DNA of 55,537 bases from Anditalea andensis (GCF_000714815.1 NZ_JMIH01000019.1:1-55537); one strand, 5' to 3'. Positions 36,980 through 46,897 are shown, counted from the stretch's first letter. The notes: a model not told the origin generated them from the sequence alone. A program made the numbers and translations.

Positions 36980-37410
36980 GATTTTTTGTTTTTTTGTAAT
37001 AGAAAATAGTTTATACCCAGCCGATAACTATCAAGGCCCAGACCAGATATTAAACCCACGCATTCTTTACTGATTATACTCTTATGCCTAAATGCTTCCC
37101 TTTTGTAAATATTGGAGATATGTACTTCCAATACAGGGGTGGTCACCCCTGCAATGGCATCTGATATGGCTACAGAAGTATGCGTATATCCTCCGGCATT
37201 GAGTAATATACCATTCACCTCAAACCCTGCCAAATGGATAATGTCTATCAGTTCCCCTTCTATATTGCTTTGAAAATAGGTGATTTCAATTTCTGGAAAA
37301 TCTCCTCTTAACACTTCTAAAAAATCCTCAAAGCTTTGGTGACCATAAATATCTGGTTCCCTCTTGCCCAATAGATTTAGATTTGGCCCGTTTATAATTA
37401 ATATTTTCAA
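36976..37410 (-). CDS. aroQ: type II 3-dehydroquinate dehydratase
   Basis: A 144-residue type II dehydroquinase of the shikimate pathway. Signatures: LIINGPNLNLLGKREPDIYG (Arg and Tyr), YFQSNIEGELIDII, LLNAGGYTHTSVAISDAI, and VLEVHISNIYKREAFRHKS (His and Arg). Full length. It is divergent from xerD with a 126-bp gap; aroQ-xerD neighbours are common in the phylum. Confidence 0.96.
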   Translation of the reverse strand: MKILIINGPNLNLLGKREPDIYGHQSFEDFLEVLRGDFPEIEITYFQSNIEGELIDIIHLAGFEVNGILLNAGGYTHTSVAISDAIAGVTTPVLEVHISNIYKREAFRHKSIISKECVGLISGLGLDSYRLGINYFLLQKNKKS

Positions 37411-37536
37411 AATTTGCGATTTAATGTGTCCTTTCTCTGCTATGACTTATTCAGATCAAATTTAATGATTCAAAATTAGAACTCTTCCTACTACAGCACT
37501 TCTTTTGTATTTATATTTACCAAAACAGCTAGAAGA

Positions 37537-38436
37537 ATGACCTGGGACAATGCCATAAAGCAATTTGAAAATTATTTAAAACTCGAAAGATCATTAAGTA
37601 AAAATTCAATAATGGCCTATAAGCAGGATGTGTCCAAGCTAAAGGCATATATGGAGCTATATATGCCACATATAGGTCCACTCGAAGTTACACTGCCCCA
37701 ACTGCAGGATTTCACCGCAGAAATCGGCCAGGTGGGTGTATCTGAATATACCCAGGCAAGGATCATTTCAGGAATCAAGGCTTTTTATCATTTTTTGATG
37801 TACGAAGACAGGATAATCGAAGATCCTGCTCAGCTTTTGGAAGCTCCAAAACTCGGAAGAAAGCTGCCGGAAACACTTGATTTCTTGGAAATAACCATGC
37901 TTCTTGAGGGCATTAATCTTGGTGAGCCGGAAGGCCACAGAAACAGGGCTATGCTGGAGATCTTATATTCGAGCGGCCTCAGAGTATCTGAACTGGTAGA
38001 TTTAAAGCTTTCTTCTGTATATAGAGATGTTGGATTTTTGAGGGTTATAGGAAAGGGCAATAAAGAACGGCTAGTACCTATCGGTTCAGAGGCATTAAAA
38101 TTTCTGGACTTATATTTGTCACATTACAGACAGAAAATGGCTCCGGCCAAAGGTCATGAGGAAATCGTATTTTTAAATCGTAGGGGCAAAAAACTTTCTC
38201 GTGTCATGGTATTTTTGATTATCAAAAAACTGGCTGAAGAGATAGGACTCAAAAAATCAATCAGCCCCCACACTTTCCGTCATTCCTTTGCCACCCATCT
38301 GATAGAAGGAGGGGCAGACTTGAGGGCAGTTCAGGATATGTTGGGACATGAAAGTATCACCACCACAGAGATCTACACCCATTTGGATAGGGATTATCTG
38401 CGCCAGGTTTTGACTGAATTTCACCCTCGAAAATGA
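37537..38436 (+). CDS. xerD: site-specific tyrosine recombinase XerD
   Basis: A 299-residue tyrosine recombinase with an N-terminal SAM-like DNA-binding domain (FENYLKLERSLSKNSIMAYKQDVSKL) and a catalytic domain with Arg in YSSGLRVSELVDL, Lys in GKGNKERLVPIG, HxxR in HTFRHSFATHLIEGGADL, and the Tyr in HESITTTEIYTHL. Resolves chromosome dimers with its partner at dif. I see no convincing dif site in this window. Confidence 0.94.
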   Translation: MTWDNAIKQFENYLKLERSLSKNSIMAYKQDVSKLKAYMELYMPHIGPLEVTLPQLQDFTAEIGQVGVSEYTQARIISGIKAFYHFLMYEDRIIEDPAQLLEAPKLGRKLPETLDFLEITMLLEGINLGEPEGHRNRAMLEILYSSGLRVSELVDLKLSSVYRDVGFLRVIGKGNKERLVPIGSEALKFLDLYLSHYRQKMAPAKGHEEIVFLNRRGKKLSRVMVFLIIKKLAEEIGLKKSISPHTFRHSFATHLIEGGADLRAVQDMLGHESITTTEIYTHLDRDYLRQVLTEFHPRK

Positions 38437-38469
38437 GTTGTTATTAATCATTATATAAAATTATCGAAC

Positions 38470-38577
38470 ATGAACAAAAAAAGAAACTTCCGTCCTTTGA
38501 TGTATTTTTTGGGATTTATTATACTGGCACTTTTGGTGTTAATAGTTTACATCATGGTAAATCAGCCTGAGGTATAA
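38470..38577 (+). CDS. small single-span membrane protein, reading frame possibly cut by TAA
   Basis: A 35-residue frame, ATG 38470 to TAA 38575-38577, 33 bp after xerD. It is MNKKRNFRPL, one hydrophobic helix (about residues 11-29, YFLGFIILALLVLIVYIMV), then NQPEV. The frame stays open past the TAA for another 19 codons (KVELPIPDDWHDTMDQNL) up to TAA 38632-38634, and that part looks like protein. A single nonsense mutation in a 54-codon gene is a plausible reading. No homologue is known to me. Confidence 0.55.
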   Translation: MNKKRNFRPLMYFLGFIILALLVLIVYIMVNQPEV

Positions 38578-38770
38578 AAAGTAGAATTGCCTATTCCGGA
38601 TGATTGGCATGATACTATGGATCAGAATCTGTAAGATCAAGTCTTTTCTGCTATATATATATGAAGCTACTGGTAAACGCATAACATTGGGAAAGAAATG
38701 ACGATGAAGTGTTTCAAATTTGACCTAACTTGCAGCGCAAATCTTACTGAGCATTTTAATACATAAGCTA

Positions 38771-39811
38771 GTGTACAAGTCTGTCATAAAACCCGTCCTT
38801 TTCAGGAAAAATCCAGAAGAAGCACATTACTTCACTTTTTCTGCTATAAAAAAGATATTTCACCTTCCTTTGGTCAATAAAGTTATTGATAAGCTTTTTG
38901 CCTATGAGGATAAAATATTAGAACGGGAAGTTTTCGGTCTTACATTTAAAAACCCGATAGGCCTGGCCGCGGGATTTGATAAAGATGCTACCTTAATAGA
39001 CGAAATGGGTATGCTGGGATTTGGTTTTATAGAAATAGGAACCCTTACCCCCAAACCGCAGGAAGGAAACCCAAAACCAAGGCTTTTCAGACTTCCGAAA
39101 GACAAGGCACTTATTAACCGCATGGGGTTTAATAATGGAGGAGTAGATGGTGCCGTATCCCGTCTTAGCAATAGAAAAACCAAAGTGCTGATAGGAGGAA
39201 ATATTGGGAAAAACAAAAACACACCGAATGATCAAGCAGAAAGTGATTATCTTTACTGCTTAGAAACACTCCATCCTTATGTAGACTACTTTGTGGTAAA
39301 TGTAAGTTCACCCAATACCCCTAATCTCAGGGAGCTGCAAGAAAAAGAACCTTTAAAAAAGCTCTTATTAGCGGTGAAAAGGGCTAATGATAGAAAGTCT
39401 AAACCTAAACCTATACTTCTAAAAATAGCACCCGATCTGACTGAGGGACAACTGGATGACATCGTGGCCATCATACAGGAAACACATATAGATGGTATCA
39501 TCGCTACCAATACTACTATAGACAGAAGCGGGTTAAGCACTAAGGCAAAAGAAGTAAACCATATGGGTGCTGGTGGTCTTAGTGGCGCCGTACTTAAAGA
39601 CCGAAGTACAGCCGTGATAAAATACCTGGCAGATAAATCAAATAAGTCATTCCCCATCATAGGAGCAGGAGGCATATTCACGGCTGCGGATGCTATCGAA
39701 AAATTAGAAGCAGGAGCCTCACTGGTACAGGTTTACACAGGCATGATCTATGAAGGACCGAGTATAGTAAAAAAAATTAAAAAGGGCCTAGTCCAATATT
39801 ATAGAAGCTGA
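38771..39811 (+). CDS. pyrD: dihydroorotate dehydrogenase, quinone-dependent (class 2)
   Basis: A 346-residue class 2 DHODH of pyrimidine synthesis, membrane-associated and menaquinone-linked. [68 protein letters not shown] and [16 protein letters not shown] are the class 2 blocks. The start is GTG 38771: no in-frame ATG lies close, and [18 protein letters not shown] is the normal N-terminal helix. Confidence 0.95.
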   Translation: MYKSVIKPVLFRKNPEEAHYFTFSAIKKIFHLPLVNKVIDKLFAYEDKILEREVFGLTFKNPIGLAAGFDKDATLIDEMGMLGFGFIEIGTLTPKPQEGNPKPRLFRLPKDKALINRMGFNNGGVDGAVSRLSNRKTKVLIGGNIGKNKNTPNDQAESDYLYCLETLHPYVDYFVVNVSSPNTPNLRELQEKEPLKKLLLAVKRANDRKSKPKPILLKIAPDLTEGQLDDIVAIIQETHIDGIIATNTTIDRSGLSTKAKEVNHMGAGGLSGAVLKDRSTAVIKYLADKSNKSFPIIGAGGIFTAADAIEKLEAGASLVQVYTGMIYEGPSIVKKIKKGLVQYYRS

Positions 39812-39853
39812 GATTTTATATATTTCAGATTAGATTAAACCAATAAGCATCAA

Positions 39854-42340
39854 ATGGCTTCAAATACTTATAAATCCAATACTTTTAGAAAAAAGGAAAA
39901 TGCTAAAACGGCTCAGAAAAAGAAGGTCCGTCCTACATTTTCTATAGGTTTCTTGAAAGACAAAAAAATAGGCCTATCTCTTGGTATCGTGTTTATGATG
40001 GTGGCTTTATTCTTGTTTTTTGCCTTTCTGGGGTACCTGTTTTCAGGACAGGCTGATCAGAGTGTGGTACTTGCTGAAAATATGATAGACAGAGAAAATG
40101 CTGCTGAAGCTAGAAACTGGCTAGGCTTTACAGGTGCCACTGTATCCCACTACATGATCTTCAGATGGTTCGGCATAGCAGCATTTTTACTTCCCCCATA
40201 CCTCTTTTTCCTTGGATTTAAACTTGCATTTAAAAAATCGCTCATCAGCTTGTCCAGCTATAGCACGTTTGCCCTTTTCTTTATTTTCTGGCTTGGCCTT
40301 CTGACTGGGTATGTAGTCCATATACTGGATAACTATAGCTACCTGGGTTTTCTTAGTGGTGGATTTGGTTATGAAATGGCTCAATTTGCGGATGATTTTT
40401 TAGGCTGGGGAACATTTATTCTGATTTTTGGATCTTTATTGATTTTCGTGATCTTCTTTTTTAATATAGACCAACTTAACGGTTTTTCATTTAGCAGTGA
40501 TGCCGACACTGGTGACCGTACCACAGCAGATGATAATTCAGCGCTGGAAGAGGATGAAGATGATTTGTTGGAAGATGACTTTGAAGATGATACATATATA
40601 GAAGAGGAATTGGTTCTTGATAAATCAAAAAAAGAAGAGGTAGAGCTCGCGGATAGCAGTACATGGGCCATTAAAAATGATCCCGCTCCATCTAAAAAAT
40701 CTCCTTCTGAACCTACCTTTAGCATTGAAAGTCCAGAAGGAGATGAAATCATAGAAGAAAAGCCGCAGGAGGACAGGAAATTTAGCGTGGAAAAGCCCGT
40801 GGAAGAAAAAACTGAAGATGAGGTTCAGAACCTGGCCCCATATGATCCTACTTTGGACTTGCCAAAATATCAATATCCTATCTTGGACCTGCTGAATGAA
40901 TATGACCTGCAGAAAGTAACTGTAAGCAAACAGGAACTGGAGGATAATAAAGACAAGATAGTAGAAACCCTGGTGAACTTTAAAATAGGTATACAGGGCA
41001 TAAAAGCGACTATAGGGCCTACTGTTACGCTTTATGAAATAGTACCAGATCCGGGGGTTAAGATCTCGAAGATTAAAAATCTGGAAGATGACATCGCACT
41101 GAGCTTAGCCGCTTTGGGCATCAGGATCATAGCTCCTATCCCTGGTAAGGGCACCATAGGTATTGAAGTACCTAATAAAAACAGGGAACTCGTACCGGCC
41201 CGCTCAGTATTGGGCACAGAAAAGTTTATGAAGAGTGATAAAGAACTACCGGTAGCTTTGGGCAAGACCATTTCCAATGAAGTATTTGTGATGGACCTGG
41301 CCAAAATGCCCCACCTTCTGATGGCCGGTGCTACAGGCCAGGGTAAGTCAGTAGGGCTTAACATGATCCTGGCTTCTTTGGTATATAAAAAGCATCCATC
41401 ACAACTGAAATTTGTACTGGTCGATCCTAAAAAAGTAGAATTAACATTATTTAATAAAATAGAAAGACACTTCCTGGCCAAACTTCCTGGTGCTGAGGAA
41501 GCAATTATTACTGATACCAAAAAAGTGATCTATACTTTAAATTCACTCTGTATAGAAATGGATAACCGGTATGATCTGCTTAAGGATGGAGGCTGCCGAA
41601 ACCTGAAGGAATATAACGCCAAATTCATCGCCAGAAGGCTTAACCCTGAAAAAGGACACCGGTATATGCCCTATATCGTCCTAGTAATAGATGAACTTGC
41701 CGACCTGATGATGACAGCAGGCAAAGAAGTGGAGGCACCTATAGCCCGACTGGCACAGCTGGCCAGAGCTATTGGGATCCATCTGGTGGTGGCTACTCAG
41801 AGGCCATCGGTAAATGTAATTACGGGTATCATTAAAGCAAACTTCCCTGCCCGTCTTTCTTTCAGGGTAACTTCTAAGATAGATAGCCGTACAATACTTG
41901 ATGCCGGCGGAGCAGAGCAGCTTATCGGGATGGGAGACATGCTATTGTCACAGGGATCAGAAGTGACCCGAATCCAATGTGCATTTCTAGACACCCCTGA
42001 GGTAGAAGCCGTCTGCGACTGGATCGGAGAACAGAACGGGTACAGTGATGCTTACATTCTACCTGAATTTGCTGGGGAAGATGGAGACCACAGTCCGGGG
42101 GACATAGATCTATCCGATAGAGACCCCTTATTTGATGATGCGGCCAGACTGATCGTTATGCACCAGCAGGGCAGTACATCATTGATACAAAGAAAGTTAA
42201 AATTAGGATACAATAGAGCAGGTAGAATAGTTGACCAATTAGAGGCAGCCGGTATAGTAGGTGCTTTTGAAGGAAGTAAAGCCAGAGAAGTACTGGTTCA
42301 GGATGAACATAGCTTGGAACAATTATTGAATAGGCTCTAA
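39854..42340 (+). CDS. ftsK: DNA translocase FtsK
   Basis: An 828-residue FtsK/SpoIIIE. Four membrane helices lie in the first 200 residues, then a strongly acidic linker (EEDEDDLLEDDFEDDTYIEEE, about residues 237-260), and the motor. Walker A GATGQGKS is near residue 492, Walker B is VLVIDELADL, and the winged-helix gamma domain is QQGSTSLIQRKLKLGYNRAGRIVDQLEAAGIVG. Pumps chromosome DNA at the division septum and recognises KOPS-like sequences. Followed 15 bp on by lolA, its common neighbour. Confidence 0.96.
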   Translation: MASNTYKSNTFRKKENAKTAQKKKVRPTFSIGFLKDKKIGLSLGIVFMMVALFLFFAFLGYLFSGQADQSVVLAENMIDRENAAEARNWLGFTGATVSHYMIFRWFGIAAFLLPPYLFFLGFKLAFKKSLISLSSYSTFALFFIFWLGLLTGYVVHILDNYSYLGFLSGGFGYEMAQFADDFLGWGTFILIFGSLLIFVIFFFNIDQLNGFSFSSDADTGDRTTADDNSALEEDEDDLLEDDFEDDTYIEEELVLDKSKKEEVELADSSTWAIKNDPAPSKKSPSEPTFSIESPEGDEIIEEKPQEDRKFSVEKPVEEKTEDEVQNLAPYDPTLDLPKYQYPILDLLNEYDLQKVTVSKQELEDNKDKIVETLVNFKIGIQGIKATIGPTVTLYEIVPDPGVKISKIKNLEDDIALSLAALGIRIIAPIPGKGTIGIEVPNKNRELVPARSVLGTEKFMKSDKELPVALGKTISNEVFVMDLAKMPHLLMAGATGQGKSVGLNMILASLVYKKHPSQLKFVLVDPKKVELTLFNKIERHFLAKLPGAEEAIITDTKKVIYTLNSLCIEMDNRYDLLKDGGCRNLKEYNAKFIARRLNPEKGHRYMPYIVLVIDELADLMMTAGKEVEAPIARLAQLARAIGIHLVVATQRPSVNVITGIIKANFPARLSFRVTSKIDSRTILDAGGAEQLIGMGDMLLSQGSEVTRIQCAFLDTPEVEAVCDWIGEQNGYSDAYILPEFAGEDGDHSPGDIDLSDRDPLFDDAARLIVMHQQGSTSLIQRKLKLGYNRAGRIVDQLEAAGIVGAFEGSKAREVLVQDEHSLEQLLNRL

Positions 42341-42355
42341 ACAAATAACAAAGTC

Positions 42356-43009
42356 ATGAATCTAAAGAAATTTATTCCGTTAATCCTTTGTTTGGGAGTC
42401 ATATTTTCTGCTCATGCACAGAAAGATCCCAAAGCCAAAGCCATATTGGATGCTGTCAGCAAAAAATATCAATCACTGGATGGTCTAAAAGCCACCTTTG
42501 AATATACCTTTATCCATGAAAGAGATGGTATCAACCAGACCAATACAGGAGAAGTGGCTGTCAAAGGTGACAAGTACAGGTTAAACCTAGATGATCAAGA
42601 AATCTACAATAATGGTAAAACATCATGGACCCTGATCAAATCTGATAGCTATAAAGAAGTGACGATAAGTGATGTGGATACAGACTTCGACGAACTAACT
42701 CCATCTAATATCTATAACCTTTATAAAAAGGGTTATAACTATAGACTATTGGGTGACAGAACTATCAATAGCAGATCTGTTCAGGAAGTAGAGCTTACTG
42801 CAGAAAAAAAAGGATCTCAGATCCAAAGGGTCAAAATCATGGTGGATAAATCAACCAATGACTTGATCGGCTGGGAAATGCATGACAATACAGGTGGTCT
42901 ACTTCAGTATAAATTTAAAGATGTGGACAGTAAAGTCAAATTAAATGACAGCTATTTTGCTTTTGATAAGACCAAGCACCCAGGAGTGGAAGTTATAGAT
43001 TTAAGGTAA
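42356..43009 (+). CDS. lolA: outer membrane lipoprotein carrier protein LolA
   Basis: A 217-residue periplasmic protein with a signal peptide (LIPLILCLGVIFSAHAQ). LolA fold: LDAVSKKYQSLDGLKATFEYTF, TNTGEVAVKGDKYRLNL, NNGKTSWTLI and VELTAEKKGSQIQRVKIMVDKSTNDLIGWEMHD. Carries lipoproteins from the inner to the outer membrane. It lies 15 bp after ftsK, the order seen in many bacteria, and ends with a strong terminator. Confidence 0.9.
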   Translation: MNLKKFIPLILCLGVIFSAHAQKDPKAKAILDAVSKKYQSLDGLKATFEYTFIHERDGINQTNTGEVAVKGDKYRLNLDDQEIYNNGKTSWTLIKSDSYKEVTISDVDTDFDELTPSNIYNLYKKGYNYRLLGDRTINSRSVQEVELTAEKKGSQIQRVKIMVDKSTNDLIGWEMHDNTGGLLQYKFKDVDSKVKLNDSYFAFDKTKHPGVEVIDLR

Positions 43010-43027
43010 CCCAGCACCGCTTTTATG

Positions 43028-43054
43028 GCCAGTCAGGATAGACTGGCTTTTTTT
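43028..43054 (+). terminator. intrinsic terminator after lolA
   Basis: GCCAGTC (43028-43034), loop AGGATA, GACTGGC (43041-43047) and a run of seven T (43048-43054). It ends the ftsK-lolA transcript. Confidence 0.9.
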
Positions 43055-43230
43055 ATGTTATAGATTATCTCTATGTGCACAGACTTTTCACCTTTCAAGG
43101 GGCCGGAATGGATCTCATTTGCAAAAAGAGCTATAATGTATGATATATCAGTCATGCTAACTTTTTGATAAACAATTTTTTATGGTTTAACATAAAAGCT
43201 TTAGTTTTATTTTTCAGCTAATCATATTTG

Positions 43231-43782
43231 ATGATGAAACTAAAATTTATATACCTATCGGTTAATCTTTTTTTGATATCGTACTGCTCACAAGCCTAAC
43301 AGACCCAACTTATCCCTATTCTATAAGCTGAACCAGGTTTACATGGCTTAGGGTTAGGCTACGAAATCCCTTTTGACCATAATTGGATAGGGGAAATAAA
43401 CCTTCATGCCGGGGGCGGTTTTAATGTAAATACCGCTAACGAAGTCTCCTTCCACTATGCTGAGTTTCCTTCTATCCATTTGAGCCCAGCACCAAAAAGA
43501 AATTACAATCTGCATAAAAGTAGGAGGAATCCAGCCAATAATGCAGGAAATTATATCACTGCCCAAGTCAAATTTGTATCTCAAGGCTTGATCCAGCGTT
43601 CAGGGGATATGGATCTCCCCCCTATCTCTCCTCCTATACAAGCTGTTCTGATCACTGAAGTACATTTGGGCTTGCAGCGAAGTATAAGCAATAGACTTTT
43701 TTTCATTGCTAAAATCGGTGTAGGATACCTGTTGGATTTTCACCAATCGAGCAGCACTATTTTATGCACGGGAGGGGTATAA
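43231..43782 (+). pseudogene. outer-membrane protein pseudogene with two in-frame stops
   Basis: A single frame from ATG 43231 to TAA 43780-43782 encodes a signal-like start (KLKFIYLSVNLFLISYCSQA) and a beta-barrel-like body, but is cut by TAA at 43297-43299 and TAA at 43324-43326. The restored protein would be about 183 residues. After the second stop the frame reads AEPGLHGLGLGYEIPFDHNWIG, then GGGFNVN, ITAQVKFVSQG, TEVHLGLQRSISNRLFFIAKIGVGYLLDF, a pattern typical of small Bacteroidota outer-membrane proteins. Since everything else is in frame and still protein-like, inactivation looks recent. Assembly error at both TAA codons is possible but less likely. Confidence 0.75.
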
Positions 43783-43848
43783 TTGGCTTATCATCTTAAA
43801 TAGATAGCAGATAATCCTACAACAGCCACATATTTAGGCATTTTTTTA

Positions 43849-43856
43849 TAATTTTG
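43849..43856 (+). promoter_or_regulatory. candidate -7 element before pyrF
   Basis: TAATTTTG matches TAnnTTTG exactly, 17 bp before the pyrF ATG. No TTTG sits at the expected -33 spacing, so this is a half-supported promoter. Confidence 0.45.
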
Positions 43857-43873
43857 CCATAAATCAGTTATTT

Positions 43874-44692
43874 ATGACCAAGGCAGAACTCATAGCTCAA
43901 ATCGAAAAAAAATCTTCTTTCCTATGCGTAGGCCTAGATACTGATATAGCAAAAATCCCTTCCTACCTCCATTCCTTGCCAGACCCCATATTTGAATTTA
44001 ACAGGCAGATCATAGATCATACCGCGGAATATGCTGTGGCCTATAAACCAAACATTGCCTTTTATGAAGCCATGGGACCAAAAGGTTGGGAATCTCTTCA
44101 GCGAACTTTAGAATATATCCCTAAGGACATATTCACCATAGCCGATGCAAAAAGAGGAGATATTGGAAATACATCTGGGCTATATGCCAAAGCGTTTTTT
44201 GAAAGCATGGAATTCGATTCCATCACTGTAGCCCCATATATGGGAGTAGACAGTGTAAAACCATTTTTAGAATTTGAAAACAAATGGGTTATACTGTTGG
44301 CACTTACATCCAATGCTGGAAGCCATGACTTTCAATTAACCTTATCTAAGAATGGCAAGCCACTATTTCAGGAAGTCCTCGAAAAAAGTCAGCAATGGGG
44401 AAACCACGCAAACATGATGTATGTAGTAGGCGCTACGCGTGGAGAAAAAATCGCCGAGGTAAGACAAATTGTACCTGATCATTTTTTCCTGGTGCCAGGA
44501 GTAGGTGCACAGGGAGGAAGCCTAGAAGAAGTAGCCAGATATGGCATGAACAAAGATTGTGGATTGTTGGTAAACTCATCGAGAGGCATCATCTATGCTT
44601 CAAGTGACGGAGATTTTGCCTTAAGAGCTGGTGAGGAAGCCAAAAAGCTTCAAGAAGAAATGAAAATATTACTCCAGAAATATATGAATTGA
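43874..44692 (+). CDS. pyrF: orotidine 5'-phosphate decarboxylase (type 2)
   Basis: A 272-residue OMP decarboxylase, last step of UMP synthesis. Blocks: [50 protein letters not shown] (catalytic Lys-Asp), [30 protein letters not shown] and [11 protein letters not shown]. This is the PyrF type 2 (Mycobacterium-type) form, longer than E. coli PyrF. Confidence 0.95.
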   Translation: MTKAELIAQIEKKSSFLCVGLDTDIAKIPSYLHSLPDPIFEFNRQIIDHTAEYAVAYKPNIAFYEAMGPKGWESLQRTLEYIPKDIFTIADAKRGDIGNTSGLYAKAFFESMEFDSITVAPYMGVDSVKPFLEFENKWVILLALTSNAGSHDFQLTLSKNGKPLFQEVLEKSQQWGNHANMMYVVGATRGEKIAEVRQIVPDHFFLVPGVGAQGGSLEEVARYGMNKDCGLLVNSSRGIIYASSDGDFALRAGEEAKKLQEEMKILLQKYMN

Positions 44693-44751
44693 ATAAAATC
44701 ATAAAGGATATTATAAAAATTGCATTTTTTAAACTAACTTACTTGGAGTAA

Positions 44752-44769
44752 ATTAGGTATGAACCTAAT
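44752..44769. promoter_or_regulatory. small inverted repeat between pyrF and the DUF2851 gene
   Basis: ATTAGGT-ATGA-ACCTAAT is a perfect 7-4-7 inverted repeat 60 bp after pyrF. A second, CATAGT-(7)-ACTATG, is at 44791-44809. Neither has a T-run. They lie in the leader or promoter region of the DUF2851 gene and could be operators or weak hairpins. Confidence 0.4.
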
Positions 44770-44884
44770 CTTGAGCTTAAAAATTCTGACCATAGTCTCT
44801 TTTACTATGATCTAAAGTATAATTTTATTAGGAGTACGATTTCACACAAGTCTTTGTACATTTTTAACCATTAATTTTTTACTT

Positions 44885-46180
44885 ATGGTCTTCCAAGAAA
44901 ACTTTCTCCATCTGGTATGGAAATATCAGTATTTTGAAAAAACACAACTGACCACTACTGATCAAGTCCCACTGGAAATAAAAAAAATAGGATATCATAA
45001 TTTTCATGAAGGCCCTGATTTTTTTGAATCCCATATCCAGTTGGATGCCGTAGCTTATTTTGGAAACGTAGAAATCCATCTGCGGTCATCTGATTGGAAT
45101 AATCATCATCACCAGCATGATGAAAGATATGAGAGCGTGATACTCCATGTGGTATATGAACATGATCATGAGATTTTTCATCCTGACGGTACCCGTATTC
45201 CTACCCTAGAGCTGAAAGGGAAAATTTATCTGGATGTCCTTCGTAATTATGAAAAGTTATTAAATGGGCCAAACCACATACTTTGCTCCGACTCATTACC
45301 AGAAACCTCAACTATCATAAAATTTTCTATGCTCGAGAAAGCACTTGTAGAAAGGTTTGGGCAGAAAAGTAAACTTATCACTCAGCTTTTAGAAGATAAT
45401 AAAGGTGACTGGGAAGAAACTACCTACCAGTGGCTGTTTTATAGTTTTGGCTTTAAGACGAATAGTGCAGCTATGCTTGAGTTAGCTAAATGTACCCCTT
45501 ACCGGATACTTAAAAAACATGCTCCAAATGTGGGCATTATAGAATCCATCCTTTTAGGTCAAGCTGATCTTTTGGGAACAGATATACCTGACGAATACAC
45601 CTCTTTCCTACTAAAAGAATATGACTTTTATGCCCGGAAGTATAGATTTGACAGCGGACTTTATCCATCATCTTGGAAATTCATGGGAGTCAGGCCGGGT
45701 AATTTCCCTACCGTCAGGATAGCTCAGGTGGCCTCCATTTTATCTAATACACCCAATCTTTTTTCCTCCATTATTAATCCACAGAATGATACCACTTCCA
45801 TAAAACAGATTTTTAATTATGGTATATCTGACTATTGGCGTCACCATTACAGGCCTGGAAAAATGTCAAAAAAAGTACTGGGGAAAACCCTCTCAAGTCA
45901 ATCCATTTATTTGCTATCCATAAATTTCATTGTACCGCTTTGGTATGTCTATGGCCAATATGTGGATGACAATACATGGCAAGAAAAATGTTTTGATCTA
46001 CTTCAGGAGATGGAGGCTGAACAGAATTATATCATCAAAAGATTCAGGCAGATCCAGTGGCATCCCGAAAATGCCTATGACAGTCAAGGTATGATCGGTC
46101 TGCATAATAATTACTGCCTTCAGAAAAAATGTCTTGAATGTAAAATTGGACAGAACCTACTCCGTCCGGTAAAGAAATGA
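44885..46180 (+). CDS. DUF2851 family protein
   Basis: A 431-residue protein of a Bacteroidota family known as DUF2851. Conserved features: ENFLHLVWKYQYFE, HNFHEGPDFFESHIQLD, WYGNVEIHLRSSDWNNHHHQHD-type region, VILHVVYEHDHEIF and, at the C-terminus, CLQKKCLECKIGQNLL with paired cysteines that may bind a metal. No signal, so cytoplasmic. Function is not known to me. The next gene has its own promoter. Confidence 0.85.
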   Translation: MVFQENFLHLVWKYQYFEKTQLTTTDQVPLEIKKIGYHNFHEGPDFFESHIQLDAVAYFGNVEIHLRSSDWNNHHHQHDERYESVILHVVYEHDHEIFHPDGTRIPTLELKGKIYLDVLRNYEKLLNGPNHILCSDSLPETSTIIKFSMLEKALVERFGQKSKLITQLLEDNKGDWEETTYQWLFYSFGFKTNSAAMLELAKCTPYRILKKHAPNVGIIESILLGQADLLGTDIPDEYTSFLLKEYDFYARKYRFDSGLYPSSWKFMGVRPGNFPTVRIAQVASILSNTPNLFSSIINPQNDTTSIKQIFNYGISDYWRHHYRPGKMSKKVLGKTLSSQSIYLLSINFIVPLWYVYGQYVDDNTWQEKCFDLLQEMEAEQNYIIKRFRQIQWHPENAYDSQGMIGLHNNYCLQKKCLECKIGQNLLRPVKK

Positions 46181-46183
46181 TTT

Positions 46184-46215
46184 TTTGCTTCCAACCGGAT
46201 TTTACCGTAATTTTG
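46184..46215 (+). promoter_or_regulatory. Bacteroidota-type promoter for the acyltransferase gene
   Basis: TTTG (46184-46187) and TAATTTTG (46208-46215) are separated by exactly 20 bp, matching both the -33 and -7 elements of the Bacteroidota housekeeping sigma factor. The ATG is 22 bp downstream. This is the cleanest promoter in the window. Confidence 0.82.
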
Positions 46216-46237
46216 CCCCTTCATTAATTTACATTTC

Positions 46238-46876
46238 ATGGAAAAACCAGTAATAATATTTGGAGCAAAAGGCATAGCGCGTCCTGCATTGGAAATATTC
46301 AACAGCAATGAGGTCGTGGTATATGGCTTTTTGGACGAAGATGAGCAGTTACATGGGACAGAGATCAATGTAGTGTCTGTACTGGGCAATCCAGAAGATG
46401 ATGGGTTTCTAAAACTGATCGGGCAGAAATGTGAAGCATTTGTCGCCATCGATGACAATAAATACAGGCAGTTTATCGTCAAAATGCTCAATGACCGCAG
46501 AAAAACACAACCCATAAATGCGATTCATAAAGAAGCATATATCTCTACTGATGCAGAATTAGGTCATGGTAATTTTATAAATGCCAAAGTAAATATCGGT
46601 ACAGGTGTTAAAATAGGATCACATGGTATCTTCCATTCAGGGGCCACTATTGACCATCAGGCAGAGTTAGAAGATTTTGTCCAGATAGGTGCAGGCACGA
46701 TTATTAATTCCAGTGTCAAAATTGGTAAAGGTGCCTTCATCGGATCAGGTGCAGTGATCGTATCAGGGGTAACTATCGGGAAAAATGCCAGGATCGGAGC
46801 AGGCTCTATCGTGATAGCTGATGTAGCTGAAGAAGATACTGTATTTGGCAATCCTGCGGCAAGTATTAAAAAGTGA
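46238..46876 (+). CDS. NeuD/PglD-like sugar O-acyltransferase (hexapeptide repeat)
   Basis: A 212-residue protein with a Rossmann-like N-terminal part (KPVIIFGAKGIARPALEIF) and a left-handed beta-helix made of hexapeptide repeats (about residues 95-205: VNIGTGVKIGSHGIFHSG, FVQIGAGTIINSSVKIGKG, FIGSGAVIVSGVTIGKN). This is the NeuD/PglD layout: acetyl-CoA-dependent O- or N-acetylation of a nucleotide sugar. No polysaccharide genes are beside it, so the sugar is unknown. Confidence 0.85.
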   Translation: MEKPVIIFGAKGIARPALEIFNSNEVVVYGFLDEDEQLHGTEINVVSVLGNPEDDGFLKLIGQKCEAFVAIDDNKYRQFIVKMLNDRRKTQPINAIHKEAYISTDAELGHGNFINAKVNIGTGVKIGSHGIFHSGATIDHQAELEDFVQIGAGTIINSSVKIGKGAFIGSGAVIVSGVTIGKNARIGAGSIVIADVAEEDTVFGNPAASIKK

Positions 46877-46882
46877 AAATCG

Positions 46883-46897
46883 ATGACCTAAGGTCAT
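46883..46897. promoter_or_regulatory. perfect palindrome between the acyltransferase gene and trhO
   Basis: ATGACCT-A-AGGTCAT is an exact 7-1-7 inverted repeat, 6 bp after the stop codon. Candidate operator; no T-run follows. Confidence 0.45.

Noticed and set aside
41032-41520. 162-codon antisense frame inside ftsK
   Set aside because: Lies wholly in the FtsK motor domain; serine/proline-rich shadow with no signal or motif.
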